Notes under the pieces: model-generated | What the model saw: the letters and a program-made list of their open reading frames with translations, nothing else | Databases searched by the model: none | What the model was told of the DNA's origin: nothing | Made by a program: the position numbers and the translations under genes | From: Paenibacillus sp. FJAT-29882 | Lineage (GTDB): Bacteria > Bacillota > Bacilli > Bacillales > DSM-1321 | Assembly: GCF_001510645.1 (NCBI RefSeq) | Contig: NZ_LMVB01000001.1 | Coordinates: forward strand, 1 to 64,000 | Direction of reading: 5' to 3' | DNA: 64,000 bases | Shown: one piece after another, positions 54,663-63,307 of the stretch | Position numbering within the stretch: the first letter of the stretch is position 1 | How the letters are laid out: every line of letters begins with the position of its first letter

Positions 54663-55697
54663 ATGAGTACGTTAAAAGTAGGTGTTATCGGCTGTGGAAG
54701 TATAGCGAAATTTCGTCATTTACCAGAGTATTATGCTAATAAAAAGGTAGAAATCGTCGCGGTTTGTGACATTGTCGCAGATCGTTGTGAAAAAATGGCC
54801 ACGCAATACAGTGCTAAAGCATTTACCGACTATAAAGAGGTATTGAAGCTGGAAGAAATCGATGCAATCAGCGTCTGTCTACCTAACTATTTACATGCAC
54901 CTGTTTCCATTGATGCGTTGAATGCGGGAAAACACGTGCTTTGTGAAAAGCCGATGGCAACGTCAAAGAACGAAGCAGTTGCGATGATTAATGCTGCGAA
55001 TATAAATGAAAAAACGCTGATGATCGCACATAACCAACGTTTTGTAGCTTCCCATCAAACGGCCAAACAAATTATTGACAGCGGCAAGCTCGGGAAGATT
55101 CACAGTTTTAAAACAACATTTGGTCATCCAGGTCCAGAGGCATGGAGTGTGGATGGTGCAGATAGCTGGTTCTTTAACAAAGAACAGGCTTTTATCGGAG
55201 CAATGGGTGACCTTGGCGTCCACAAATCAGATTTAATGCGTTATTTACTTGGAGAGTTTACAGAAGTAGGCGCATTTATTGAAACGACTGCGAAGAAGAA
55301 TACAGAAGTGGATGACAATGCCGTCTGTATTTTACGAACAGAAAGTGGGATTATCGGTACTCTTACAGCAAGCTGGGCATATGTGTCTGGCGATGACAAT
55401 TCTACAGTTATCTACGGAGAAAATGGAACCTTACGTTTAGAAGCTGATCCAGACTATTCGTTAATTGAAGAATATCGGGATGGCAAAGTGATTCATCATA
55501 AGCTTGATAAAATTCAAACGAATGAAGATGGTGGCCAGATAAATTCTCATGTCATCGACCATTTTGTTGAGTGCATTTTGGAAAATAAAGAACCACTCAT
55601 CACGGGTGAAGAAGGTTTGAAATCACTAAAGGTTATTCTAGCGGCACTTGAGTCACAGGAAACAAAAAAAATTATTTCATTGGAACAGGAAGTGTAA
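54663..55697 (+). CDS. Gfo/Idh/MocA family oxidoreductase (second)
   Basis: 344 aa, ATG 9 bp after TAGGAGGA. GVIGCGSIAKFRHLPEYYAN Rossmann start, signature CEKPMATSKNEAVAM, catalytic-region GAMGDLGVHKSDLMRYLLGE. The two dehydrogenases of this operon are clearly different in sequence, so they probably act at different steps or on different epimers. Confidence 0.9.
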   Translation: MSTLKVGVIGCGSIAKFRHLPEYYANKKVEIVAVCDIVADRCEKMATQYSAKAFTDYKEVLKLEEIDAISVCLPNYLHAPVSIDALNAGKHVLCEKPMATSKNEAVAMINAANINEKTLMIAHNQRFVASHQTAKQIIDSGKLGKIHSFKTTFGHPGPEAWSVDGADSWFFNKEQAFIGAMGDLGVHKSDLMRYLLGEFTEVGAFIETTAKKNTEVDDNAVCILRTESGIIGTLTASWAYVSGDDNSTVIYGENGTLRLEADPDYSLIEEYRDGKVIHHKLDKIQTNEDGGQINSHVIDHFVECILENKEPLITGEEGLKSLKVILAALESQETKKIISLEQEV

Positions 55698-55702
55698 TTG
55701 AA

Positions 55703-56671
55703 ATGAAATTAGGCGTATTTACTGTATTATTTGCAAATAAATCATTTGAGGAAATGCTTGATCACGTGAAAGCTTCAGGGCTTGATGCAGTTGAAATCGG
55801 TACAGGCTGCTATCCAGGGAATGCCCATTGCCCACTTGATGAGCTTTTAGAAAATGAGCAGAAGCGAAATGACTATTTAGAAGCTGTCACATCACGCGGT
55901 TTAACGATCAGTGCATTTAGCTGTCATGGCAATCCACTCACACCAGACAAAGCCTTTGCCGAAGAGTCGGATACTGTTTTACGTAAAACGATTAAACTAG
56001 CGTCTCTTCTTCAGGTTCCAGTCGTTAACGCTTTTTCTGGTACTGCTGGTGATAGCGACGAAGCAAAACAGCCGAACTGGCCCGTCGTTCCTTGGCCTGC
56101 GGAATATGGGGATGTGTTAACATGGCAATGGGAAAACAAATTGATTCCATATTGGAAAGAAATCGGTGAACTGGCTACACAACATCATGTGAAAATTGGT
56201 CTTGAATTGCACGGTGGCTTCCTTGTTCACACGCCATACACGATGCTAAAGCTACGTGAAGCAACATGTGATGCAATCGGTGCGAACTTAGACCCTAGTC
56301 ATATGTGGTGGCAAGGAATTGATCCAGTTGCTGCGATAAAAATCCTTGGTAAAGCTGGTGCCATTCACCATTTTCATGCAAAAGATACGTACATCGATCA
56401 AGACAATGTCAATATGTACGGATTGACAGATATGCAGCCATACGGAAACGTACAATCACGAGCATGGACGTTCCGAAGTGTCGGCTGTGGCCACAGCATG
56501 CAGGAATGGTCAGATATGATGAGTGCACTTCGTACATATAACTATGATTACGTTGTTAGCATTGAACATGAAGATGCGATCATGTCCATTGAAGAAGGCT
56601 TCTCGCGTGCAGTAAAAAACTTAAATGACGTTTTGATTCGTGATTCTTCAGGAGATATGTGGTGGGCGTAA
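55703..56671 (+). CDS. Sugar phosphate isomerase/epimerase (second)
   Basis: 322 aa TIM barrel, 5 bp after the previous stop. Reads GVFTVLFANKSFEEMLDHVK, VEIGTGCYPGNAHCPLDELL, GLELHGGFLVHTPYTMLKLR, NLDPSHMWWQGIDPVAAIKI and HFHAKDTYID, with the metal ligands Glu, Asp and His of this superfamily in place. This branch is regularly found beside Gfo/Idh genes for sugar or inositol breakdown. Confidence 0.88.
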   Translation: MKLGVFTVLFANKSFEEMLDHVKASGLDAVEIGTGCYPGNAHCPLDELLENEQKRNDYLEAVTSRGLTISAFSCHGNPLTPDKAFAEESDTVLRKTIKLASLLQVPVVNAFSGTAGDSDEAKQPNWPVVPWPAEYGDVLTWQWENKLIPYWKEIGELATQHHVKIGLELHGGFLVHTPYTMLKLREATCDAIGANLDPSHMWWQGIDPVAAIKILGKAGAIHHFHAKDTYIDQDNVNMYGLTDMQPYGNVQSRAWTFRSVGCGHSMQEWSDMMSALRTYNYDYVVSIEHEDAIMSIEEGFSRAVKNLNDVLIRDSSGDMWWA

Positions 56672-56686
56672 CAGTATGTGTAATTG

Positions 56687-56713
56687 AAAAGAGGCAAAGT
56701 GCCTCTTTTTTTG
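56687..56713 (+). terminator. Terminator of the isomerase/dehydrogenase operon
   Basis: AAAAGAGGCA/TGCCTCTTTT stem with AAG loop and T run. Confidence 0.88.
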
Positions 56714-56769
56714 GCTTGAAACGATGAAGTGTTAATACGTGCTATGTGATAAAATTATCATAATAGAGC

Positions 56770-56864
56770 GTGTTCAAAAAGGAGGATAAAAAGAGTCAAG
56801 AAGTTCGAGAAGAGACAGAGCGACGAAGAAATTCGACAGCTATTTTACCGGACTTCTTGAACAT
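56770..56864 (+). repeat. R3 repeat (MITE-like), copy 3
   Basis: 95 bp with ends GTGTTCAAAAAGG / TTCTTGAACAT; the left 45 bp are almost identical to copy 2 (GGATAAAAAGAGTCAAGAAG and TTCGAGA). Confidence 0.82.
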
Positions 56865-56926
56865 CCTCTAATAATCATTATGGAATATAATTGTAGTGTA
56901 ACTAAAAGGGTAAGGAGGGGAAAGCG

Positions 56927-57298
56927 ATGTCTTTTAGCTTTACAGGCATTCATCATGTTCAATTAGCTGCACCACCAGGTTCTGAGGACGTAGCAAGAAA
57001 GTTTTTTGTGGGAATTTTAGGTTTTGAAGAAATCGAACAACCTGAGCCAATGAAAATACGAGGTGGAGTGTGGTTTGGATTTGGCAACTATCACCTTCAT
57101 ATTGGTATTGAAGAACCATTCTCTCCTGCCAAAAAAGCGCATCCAGCATTCGAGGTAAAACATATAGAGGCTCTGAAAATCCATTTGTCTGAAAATAACA
57201 TTCCTTTTATAGTTGATACCGATTATCCAGGAGTGAACAGAATTTATATCGAGGACCCTTGGGGGAATCGCGTTGAAATTTTAGAAAAATGTATCTAA
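56927..57298 (+). CDS. VOC family (glyoxalase-like) protein
   Basis: 123 aa: FTGIHHVQLAAPPGSEDVAR, FGFGNYHLHIGIE, HPAFEVKHIEAL and IYIEDPWGNRVEILE. Two paired beta-alpha-beta units with metal-ligand His and Glu. RBS AAGGAGGGG. May act in glyoxal or antibiotic detoxification; not assigned. Confidence 0.87.
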   Translation: MSFSFTGIHHVQLAAPPGSEDVARKFFVGILGFEEIEQPEPMKIRGGVWFGFGNYHLHIGIEEPFSPAKKAHPAFEVKHIEALKIHLSENNIPFIVDTDYPGVNRIYIEDPWGNRVEILEKCI

Positions 57299-57334
57299 CG
57301 GATCCCTTCATAAAGAGAGCAGGGGAGAGTAATG

Positions 57335-57372
57335 CAAAACCCAAGGAATAGGATCCCTGGGTTTTGTTTTTC
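57335..57372 (+). terminator. Terminator of the VOC gene
   Basis: CAAAACCCA...TGGGTTTTG stem with GG/CC inner pairs and a following T run; also suits the convergent CBS gene. Confidence 0.85.
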
Positions 57373-57415
57373 CTGAAGAAATTAAGCTGTATCCTTATTG
57401 TTTATATTGAAAGAC

Positions 57416-57871
57416 TTAAAGGATTGTATGAAAAGAGTGACGGATGACATCCCCGCGGCTAATGATTCCAGCCAATCCCCCGTTACGGACGACCGGTAAC
57501 TTTTTTATCCGCTTTTTTCCTAAAAGAGCTGCAATATTTTCAATATCTTCATGATAGTCAACTGTGATCACCTTTTTCTTTGCAATATTTAATACGTTTA
57601 AATCAAGTATTTTCTTTGCCCTTTCCTCAAATTCATCGACATCCCCTTTTAACACGTTCACATAATAGAAGGAGTCTACAAAGATATCCTTATGCTTGCC
57701 AATATGTCTCATAATATCACCATCACTTATATACGCGATGATTTCATTTTTGTCATTGATGACTGGAAGACCGCTTATGTGGTGCTCAATAAATTTCTTG
57801 ATAACGGAACGGATGGTATCGCTTTCGAAAACCTTGTAAACATGACGATTCATAATTTCATGTGCTTTCAT
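57416..57871 (-). CDS. CBS domain protein
   Basis: 151 aa, nearly all two CBS repeats: HEIMNRHVYKVFESDTIRSV...SGLPVINDKNEIIAYISDGD and KKVITVDYHEDIENIAALLG...LPVVRNGGLAGIISRGDVIR. RBS TAGGAGGA. Binds adenine nucleotides as a sensor; partner unknown. Confidence 0.9.
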   Translation of the reverse strand: MKAHEIMNRHVYKVFESDTIRSVIKKFIEHHISGLPVINDKNEIIAYISDGDIMRHIGKHKDIFVDSFYYVNVLKGDVDEFEERAKKILDLNVLNIAKKKVITVDYHEDIENIAALLGKKRIKKLPVVRNGGLAGIISRGDVIRHSFHTIL

Positions 57872-58091
57872 ATGAGTCCTCCTAAATATCAGTCATGAAA
57901 AGGAGCGCATCTCTAAAGCCTCAACTTAATGACTCCTTCCAGAGCTTGTATTAGTCACTTTAATAAAAGGTTGATACGAGTATATACTTGTATCATACAA
58001 TTAAATTCCAGGAAGTCAATCCTTCTTTTACAGATGTTTACGGTAGGGTATCATGGTTTATATAGAAGGATAATAATAAGGTGGTAAAGAA

Positions 58092-58514
58092 ATGAATATG
58101 CATGCACTGGAAACCATTGAGCTTGAAATGGCGGTTCTGGCTCGCCTTGTCAAATCGATGACATCTGATTTAAGGAATTTAGACAAATCTGCCTATCTTC
58201 TGTTGCATCAATTATCTTCAGAAGGATCCTCTGGAGTGAAAATCTTGGCGAATAAATTGCATTTGGATATTTCTACAGTAAGCAGACAAACTGCATCTAT
58301 GGAGCAAAAAGGGTATGTGTGCAAGGTCCCTGATCCCAAGGATGGTAGATCATACTTCTATCAGATTACGGATTTGGGATTAAAGGAATTGAGCCAATAC
58401 AAACAAGCACGATTGGACAAGTTGGAAGAATTGCTAAACGATTGGTCTGACGAGGAAGGTCAAAACTTTGGGCAACTGTTAAAAAAGTTTAATCAAACGC
58501 TAATGGATAAATAA
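58092..58514 (+). CDS. MarR family regulator
   Basis: 140 aa winged-helix: SAYLLLHQLSSEGSSGVKIL, LHLDISTVSRQTASMEQKGY (recognition helix) and DPKDGRSYFYQITDLG (wing). RBS AAGGTGG. No obvious target gene beside it. Confidence 0.88.
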   Translation: MNMHALETIELEMAVLARLVKSMTSDLRNLDKSAYLLLHQLSSEGSSGVKILANKLHLDISTVSRQTASMEQKGYVCKVPDPKDGRSYFYQITDLGLKELSQYKQARLDKLEELLNDWSDEEGQNFGQLLKKFNQTLMDK

Positions 58515-58596
58515 TGCTCTGATTTAGATTTTCTTTGGAATAATTATTGGATTTACTTGGTTAATATAATGATGTTTTTGAATGCATAAAGAAAAA

Positions 58597-58635
58597 GAAA
58601 AACACGCTTAAAATGTAATCCAAGCGTGTTTTTCC
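58597..58635. terminator. Bidirectional terminator
   Basis: AAAAACACGCTT pairs with AAGCGTGTTTTT around a 14-nt loop, between convergent marR and the SPW gene. The right arm (ATCCAAGCGTGTTT) recurs in the long palindrome at 59.34 kb. Confidence 0.85.
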
Positions 58636-58681
58636 TGCTTATAGAAAAGGTATGAAAATGTTGATGGTTATTGGATACTAT

Positions 58682-59017
58682 TTAGTCTACAGCTTTGGAG
58701 CTTGAATTGGATCCTAAGTTCCATAAGCTAAATAGAATCGTGAATAAACCAAGAATCACGCTTGACCAAACCGCTTCATTTGCTATTGAGTAGATATATG
58801 GGAAAATGACAAACCAGACGCCCGTAATTACTGAAACCCAGTTTTGCCACGAATTCCAACCAGGTTTGTCATACCCCCACCATGCTGCGATAATCTGAAT
58901 GATTCCGAAAACTACACTTAACCACAAAGCTCCTGTTTGATCTGAAAAATCAAAAACCCAAGGTGCGATAATAAACCAGACACCGATTAATGCATTTAAG
59001 GTACTTCTTGTTTTCAT
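58682..59017 (-). CDS. SPW repeat membrane protein
   Basis: 111 aa with four membrane segments and two copies of the SPW-type motif, GVWFIIAPWVFDFS and GVWFVIFPYIYSIA, each following a Trp/Asn-rich start (WNSWQNWVSVITG). RBS AAGGAGGGG. Family function unknown. Confidence 0.88.
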   Translation of the reverse strand: MKTRSTLNALIGVWFIIAPWVFDFSDQTGALWLSVVFGIIQIIAAWWGYDKPGWNSWQNWVSVITGVWFVIFPYIYSIANEAVWSSVILGLFTILFSLWNLGSNSSSKAVD

Positions 59018-59337
59018 AATTACCCCTCCTTAAAGTTTAGGAAATCTCTAAAGATTTCCTTGTTGAATTATATGTTTAGAAATAATAAAAATTAACTAAA
59101 AATGAGATTATATATTCAATTATTAATAAAAGGAAAAAGAGGGGAGTTTATCTTGATTTTTTGTTTGTAGGGGTAGACCTAGGAATGATGATCGTCCTTC
59201 TTTTGCTTATGCTAATTATTTGGAAATGAATAAAGCCTACTAACTAGCCTAGAACAAAATTAAGAACTTACTTGGTGTATGCATTCAACTAATCGGAATG
59301 GGACTTTGTTATATCCTTGTTGAAATTATGGTGGTGG
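59018..59337. other. Spacer upstream of the SPW gene
   Basis: About 320 bp. Short frames only (for example a 13-codon Leu-rich frame near 59.19 kb). No repeat or RNA motif recognised. Confidence 0.4.
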
Positions 59338-59395
59338 AATTGAAAGACTAAACACGCTTGGATTTATAAATCCAAGCGTGTTTAGTCTTTCAATT
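59338..59395. repeat. Perfect 58-bp palindrome
   Basis: 29 bp (AATTGAAAGACTAAACACGC, then TTGGATTTA) followed at once by its exact reverse complement with no loop, centre at 59366/59367. It overlaps by 2 bp the start of R4 copy 3. Could act as a bidirectional terminator or extrude as a cruciform. Confidence 0.95.
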
Positions 59396-59550
59396 TTATC
59401 CCGCATTAACGGGCAGTAAGACCCCCACCTCAAGGCTTAGAGGGAATCGAAGAAGCGTAGGTGAGGGACAACTGCCCGTAAAAGCCCGATTGGTTCAACT
59501 AACAATCAGTGGGGATGAAGAAAACCCCCACTGATTGAAGTTTCACTTTA
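59394..59550 (+). repeat. R4 repeat, copy 3
   Basis: 157 bp starting TTTTATCCCGC and ending AGTTTCACTTTA. Hairpin 1: CGGGCAGT/ACTGCCCG enclosing CCCCACCT/AGGTGAGG. Hairpin 2: CAATCAGTGGGG/CCCCACTGATTG. The right end is 8 bp from the pckA stop. Confidence 0.88.
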
Positions 59551-59558
59551 TATCAAAG

Positions 59559-61145
59559 TCAAATAGTCGGACCGCCAAGATTCTTGATCGTATCAGAAAC
59601 GTTGGAGAATTTTTTGAAATTGACTTTGAATTTCTCGGCAAGTTCGGTTGCTTTTTCTGTGTAGGCTGCTTGGTTTGACCAAGTTTTAATTGGTTGAAGG
59701 ACTTCGTCTGGAACCCCTGATACATGAAGGGGGATTTCAAGACCGAAGATATCGTCGTGAACGGTTTCGATATGATTCAATTCGCCTTCAAGGGCAGCTT
59801 GAATCATCGCGCGCGTGTAAGCGAGCTTCATTCGGCTTCCTGTCCCATATTCTCCGCCTGTCCATCCTGTGTTTACTAGGAAGACTCTAGAGTTGTTCTC
59901 ATCGATTTTTTTGCCGAGCATTTCTGCATAGTGTGTCGCTGCTAATGGTAGGAATGGCGATCCGAAGCATGTTGAGAATGTTGCTTCTGGTGTTGTAACA
60001 CCCCGTTCTGTTCCAGCCAATTTACTTGTGTAGCCACTTAAGAAATGGTACATGGCTTGTTCTTTCGAAAGCTTCGAGATTGGAGGCAACACGCCAGAGG
60101 CATCTGCCGTTAAGAAAATGATAGTATTCGGGTGACCGGCAACACTCGGATTAACGATATTACCGATTCCTTGTAGCTGGTAAGCGGCACGTGTATTTTC
60201 CGTTAATGTAGCATCATCATAATCAGCTACACGTGTGTCTGGATTCACAACTACATTTTCCAACACAGCACCAAAGCGAATGGCGTCGAAAATTTGCGGT
60301 TCTTTTTCGCGTGAAAGATTGATGGTTTTGGCATAACAACCGCCTTCGATGTTGAAAACGCCGCTAGAAGACCAGCCGTGCTCGTCGTCACCAATTAATT
60401 TCCGGCTTGGGTCAGCGGATAAAGTGGTTTTACCTGTCCCAGACAAACCAAAGAACAAAGCAACATCACCCTCTCTGCCGACGTTTGCTGAACAGTGCAT
60501 CGGAAGAATTCCTGCTTCGGGGAGCACGTAATTCATGACGGAGAAAATCGATTTCTTCATTTCTCCAGCATATTCAGTTCCACCGATTAATACGGTACGT
60601 CGTTCAAATGAAATGATGATGAACGTTTCTGATTTCGTTCCATCTACTGCAGGGTCCGCTTTGAAGTTAGGAGCGGAAATGACCGTAAATTCTGCTTGGT
60701 GACCGAGTAAATCTTCATCAGTCGGACGCACAAACAATTGATGGGCGAACAAGTTGTGCCAAGCATACTCGTTGATAACCTGAATGGGAAGTCGGTGCTG
60801 TACATCTGCACCAGCAAATCCTTTGAATACAAAAATCTCTTCTTTTTGTTTTAAATAGCTTATTACTTTATTGTAAAGGTTTGCAAAAGTATCTTCAGAA
60901 ATAGGTTGATTCACCGGACCCCAGTCGATTTTGTCTTTGAACACTAATTCTTCCACTATATATTTATCTTTAGGAGAGCGTCCTGTATATTTGCCTGTTT
61001 CTGCACGAACTGCGCCCGTTGATGTAAGAACTCCTTCATTTCGTTTAAGAACTTTCTCAACTAATTGAGGAACAGAAAGCTGTACGTTTACATTTGATCC
61101 AGCTAATAATTGATGTAACTCATTTGAAATGCCCACAGTATTCAT
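59559..61145 (-). CDS. pckA: Phosphoenolpyruvate carboxykinase (ATP)
   Basis: 528 aa from the ATG at 61145; a GTG seven codons upstream is possible. Converts oxaloacetate to PEP, the entry to gluconeogenesis. Visible: [12 protein letters not shown], Walker A-like [11 protein letters not shown], the metal site in [10 protein letters not shown], and [15 protein letters not shown] near the end. Length is as in B. subtilis. A CcpN-like operator overlaps the likely promoter, fitting repression by glucose. Confidence 0.97.
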   Translation of the reverse strand: MNTVGISNELHQLLAGSNVNVQLSVPQLVEKVLKRNEGVLTSTGAVRAETGKYTGRSPKDKYIVEELVFKDKIDWGPVNQPISEDTFANLYNKVISYLKQKEEIFVFKGFAGADVQHRLPIQVINEYAWHNLFAHQLFVRPTDEDLLGHQAEFTVISAPNFKADPAVDGTKSETFIIISFERRTVLIGGTEYAGEMKKSIFSVMNYVLPEAGILPMHCSANVGREGDVALFFGLSGTGKTTLSADPSRKLIGDDEHGWSSSGVFNIEGGCYAKTINLSREKEPQIFDAIRFGAVLENVVVNPDTRVADYDDATLTENTRAAYQLQGIGNIVNPSVAGHPNTIIFLTADASGVLPPISKLSKEQAMYHFLSGYTSKLAGTERGVTTPEATFSTCFGSPFLPLAATHYAEMLGKKIDENNSRVFLVNTGWTGGEYGTGSRMKLAYTRAMIQAALEGELNHIETVHDDIFGLEIPLHVSGVPDEVLQPIKTWSNQAAYTEKATELAEKFKVNFKKFSNVSDTIKNLGGPTI

Positions 61146-61182
61146 ATATGAGATACCTTCCTTCACCCTTATTTATAGAAAT

Positions 61183-61193
61183 AGTATAACACA
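61183..61193 (-). promoter_or_regulatory. CcpN-box-like operator over the pckA -10 region
   Basis: The minus strand reads TGTGTTATACT, a full match to the CcpN consensus as I recall it (TRTGHYATAYW), and contains the -10 box TATACT. A second, one-mismatch site (TGTGTTAAATA) lies at 61223-61233, with the dyad ATTAGTCTATACTAAT (61202-61217) between them. Confidence 0.65.
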
Positions 61194-61325
61194 TTGACTT
61201 TATTAGTCTATACTAATTATAGTATTTAACACATTTTTTTCTGGAATAGGTATTTTATTCAAGAGATAGACGATATTCATAGAATCAATCAACCTATAAT
61301 GAAACTATTATTAAGGAAAAAAATC

Positions 61326-61355
61326 TTGACACTATTCCTTGTAGTACGTTATTAT
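61326..61355 (+). promoter_or_regulatory. SigA promoter of metK
   Basis: TTGACA at 61326-61331, 18 bp, TATTAT at 61350-61355, 20 bp before the S-box aptamer. Confidence 0.7.
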
Positions 61356-61374
61356 TTTAAATTGTACGGATTCT

Positions 61375-61534
61375 CTTATCCCGAGTTGGTGGAGGGACAG
61401 GCCCTAAGAAACCCAGCAACCTGCCGAAGTGTAGAAAGTTTGCGAAAGATTGATTGCAGATAAAAGTAATTGTCTTTTAATAATTTTGGCGTTGGTGCTA
61501 ACCTGAGCAAGGTAAAAAACCCTTGAACGATAAG
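61375..61534 (+). ncRNA. SAM-I riboswitch (S-box) upstream of metK
   Basis: P1 CTTATC/GATAAG (61375-61380 with 61529-61534). Core lines GTTGGTGGAGGGACAGGCCC, GAAACCCAGCAACC and GGTGCTAACCTGAGCAAGG. At about 160 nt it is longer than the hom aptamer (106 nt) because an arm between the GCAACC and GGTGCTA elements is enlarged. Negative feedback: SAM shuts off SAM synthetase. Confidence 0.93.
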
Positions 61535-61558
61535 AGTGAAAGGATAGATTCAGTCAAT

Positions 61559-61590
61559 AAACCTTTCCTCAATGACGGGGAAGGTTTTTA
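61559..61590 (+). terminator. S-box terminator of metK
   Basis: AACCTTTCC/GGAAGGTT stem followed by TTTTT, 25 nt after the aptamer. Confidence 0.85.
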
Positions 61591-61756
61591 TGTTTTTCGG
61601 GAACACTGATGAACAACGCTGAGAAGATCTGCATCTATTATAGAAACCGATAAGGGAACGAGCTCCGTCAAAACAAAAAAGGTGGATGAGATGGATGGGG
61701 TAAAAGCCTCCGTTTGCGCACCTAACACATAATTTCAATAATTAGGAGGAATTAAG

Positions 61757-62953
61757 ATGTCAACAAAACGTCGTCTTTTTACTTCTGAGTCTGTTACAGA
61801 AGGCCATCCGGATAAGATTTGTGATCAGATTTCAGATTCAATTTTAGATGCTATCCTGGAAAAGGATGCAAACGCGCGTGTTGCGTGTGAAACTTCGGTA
61901 ACTACTGGTCTTGTACTAGTAGCTGGTGAAATCACAACTTCCGCATATGTAGACATTCCGCGTATTGTTCGCGATACTATTGCTGGGATTGGCTACACTC
62001 GTGCGAAATTCGGCTTTGATGCTGAGACATGCGCTGTTTTAAGTTCAATTGATGAGCAATCAGCAGATATCGCTTTAGGTGTTGATCAAGCACTTGAATC
62101 GCGTGAAGGTACGATGAGCGATGCTGAAATCGAAGCAATCGGTGCAGGGGACCAAGGTTTAATGTTCGGATTTGCTTGTAATGAAACAGAAGAGCTTATG
62201 CCACTTCCGATTTCATTGGCGCATAAACTTTCCCACCGTTTGACTGCTGTTCGTAAAGACGGCACATTAGCTTACTTGCGCCCAGATGGAAAAACGCAAG
62301 TAACGATCGAATATGATGAGAACAATCAACCGGCTCGTGTTGATACAATTGTTATCTCTACACAGCATGACGAAGACACTACGCTAGAGCAAATTCAAGC
62401 TGACCTGAAAGAACACGTGATTAAAGCGGTTGTTCCAGCTGAATTGATCGATGCTGAAACAAAGTACTTCATTAATCCAACAGGCCGCTTCGTTATTGGT
62501 GGACCTCAAGGAGATGCGGGTCTTACAGGACGTAAGATTATCGTTGACACATACGGCGGTTACGCTCGTCACGGTGGTGGCGCATTCTCAGGTAAGGATG
62601 CAACGAAGGTGGACCGCTCTGCAGCCTATGCCGCTCGTTATGTTGCGAAAAACATCGTAGCAGCTGGTCTTGCTGATAAAGCAGAAGTTCAATTGGCTTA
62701 TGCAATCGGTGTAGCGAAACCAGTGTCAATTGCGATCGATACATTCGGAACAGGAACAGTATCTGAAGATGTATTAGTAGACTTAGTTCGTGCTAACTTC
62801 GACCTTCGTCCTGCTGGTATTATCAAAATGCTTGACCTGCGCCGCCCAATTTACAAGCAAACAGCAGCATACGGACATTTCGGCCGTACAGACGTTGATC
62901 TTCCTTGGGAACGTACAGATAAAGCAGCAACATTGAAAGAACAAGCTCAATAA
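61757..62953 (+). CDS. metK: S-adenosylmethionine synthetase
   Basis: 398 aa, RBS TTAGGAGGAA. Joins ATP and methionine to give SAM. Conserved segments: [36 protein letters not shown], and the P-loop-like [20 protein letters not shown]. Leader carries an S-box. Divergent from pckA, as in B. subtilis. Works with luxS (SAM by-product recycling) and S-box hom (methionine supply) in the same window. Confidence 0.98.
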   Translation: MSTKRRLFTSESVTEGHPDKICDQISDSILDAILEKDANARVACETSVTTGLVLVAGEITTSAYVDIPRIVRDTIAGIGYTRAKFGFDAETCAVLSSIDEQSADIALGVDQALESREGTMSDAEIEAIGAGDQGLMFGFACNETEELMPLPISLAHKLSHRLTAVRKDGTLAYLRPDGKTQVTIEYDENNQPARVDTIVISTQHDEDTTLEQIQADLKEHVIKAVVPAELIDAETKYFINPTGRFVIGGPQGDAGLTGRKIIVDTYGGYARHGGGAFSGKDATKVDRSAAYAARYVAKNIVAAGLADKAEVQLAYAIGVAKPVSIAIDTFGTGTVSEDVLVDLVRANFDLRPAGIIKMLDLRRPIYKQTAAYGHFGRTDVDLPWERTDKAATLKEQAQ

Positions 62954-62960
62954 TAGTAAA

Positions 62961-62993
62961 AAGAGGAATCCACATTGTGGGTTTCTTTTTTTG
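62961..62993 (+). terminator. Terminator of metK
   Basis: GAGGAATCCACA/TGTGGGTTTC stem with T run. Confidence 0.85.
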
Positions 62994-63153
62994 TGTGGGA
63001 AATCTGAAACACAATTCCTGAGATTGGTGGGTAAATGGGAAGGAGAACCCCGAGAGCTGTTGGACCATAGACTAATTCTAGAGAAGCAACTTTGCTTGGA
63101 CATGAATATAAAATAAAAACGACTCCAGTGCTTAGAGTCGTTGAAATAAGATT

Positions 63154-63307
63154 TTTTATCCCGCATTAACGGGCAGTAAAACCCCGACCTCAAGGCTTAG
63201 AGGAGTCGAGGAAGCGTAGGTGGGGGATAACTGCGTAAAAGCCCGATTGGTTCAACTAACAATCAGTGGGGGATGAAGACCCCCTCACTGATTGAAGTTT
63301 CACTTTA
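63154..63307 (+). repeat. R4 repeat, copy 4
   Basis: 154 bp, nearly identical to copy 3, but the right arm of hairpin 1 has lost three bases (ACTGCGTAAAA instead of ACTGCCCGTAAAA). Its last bases supply the TAA stop of ytoA on the other strand. Confidence 0.88.
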
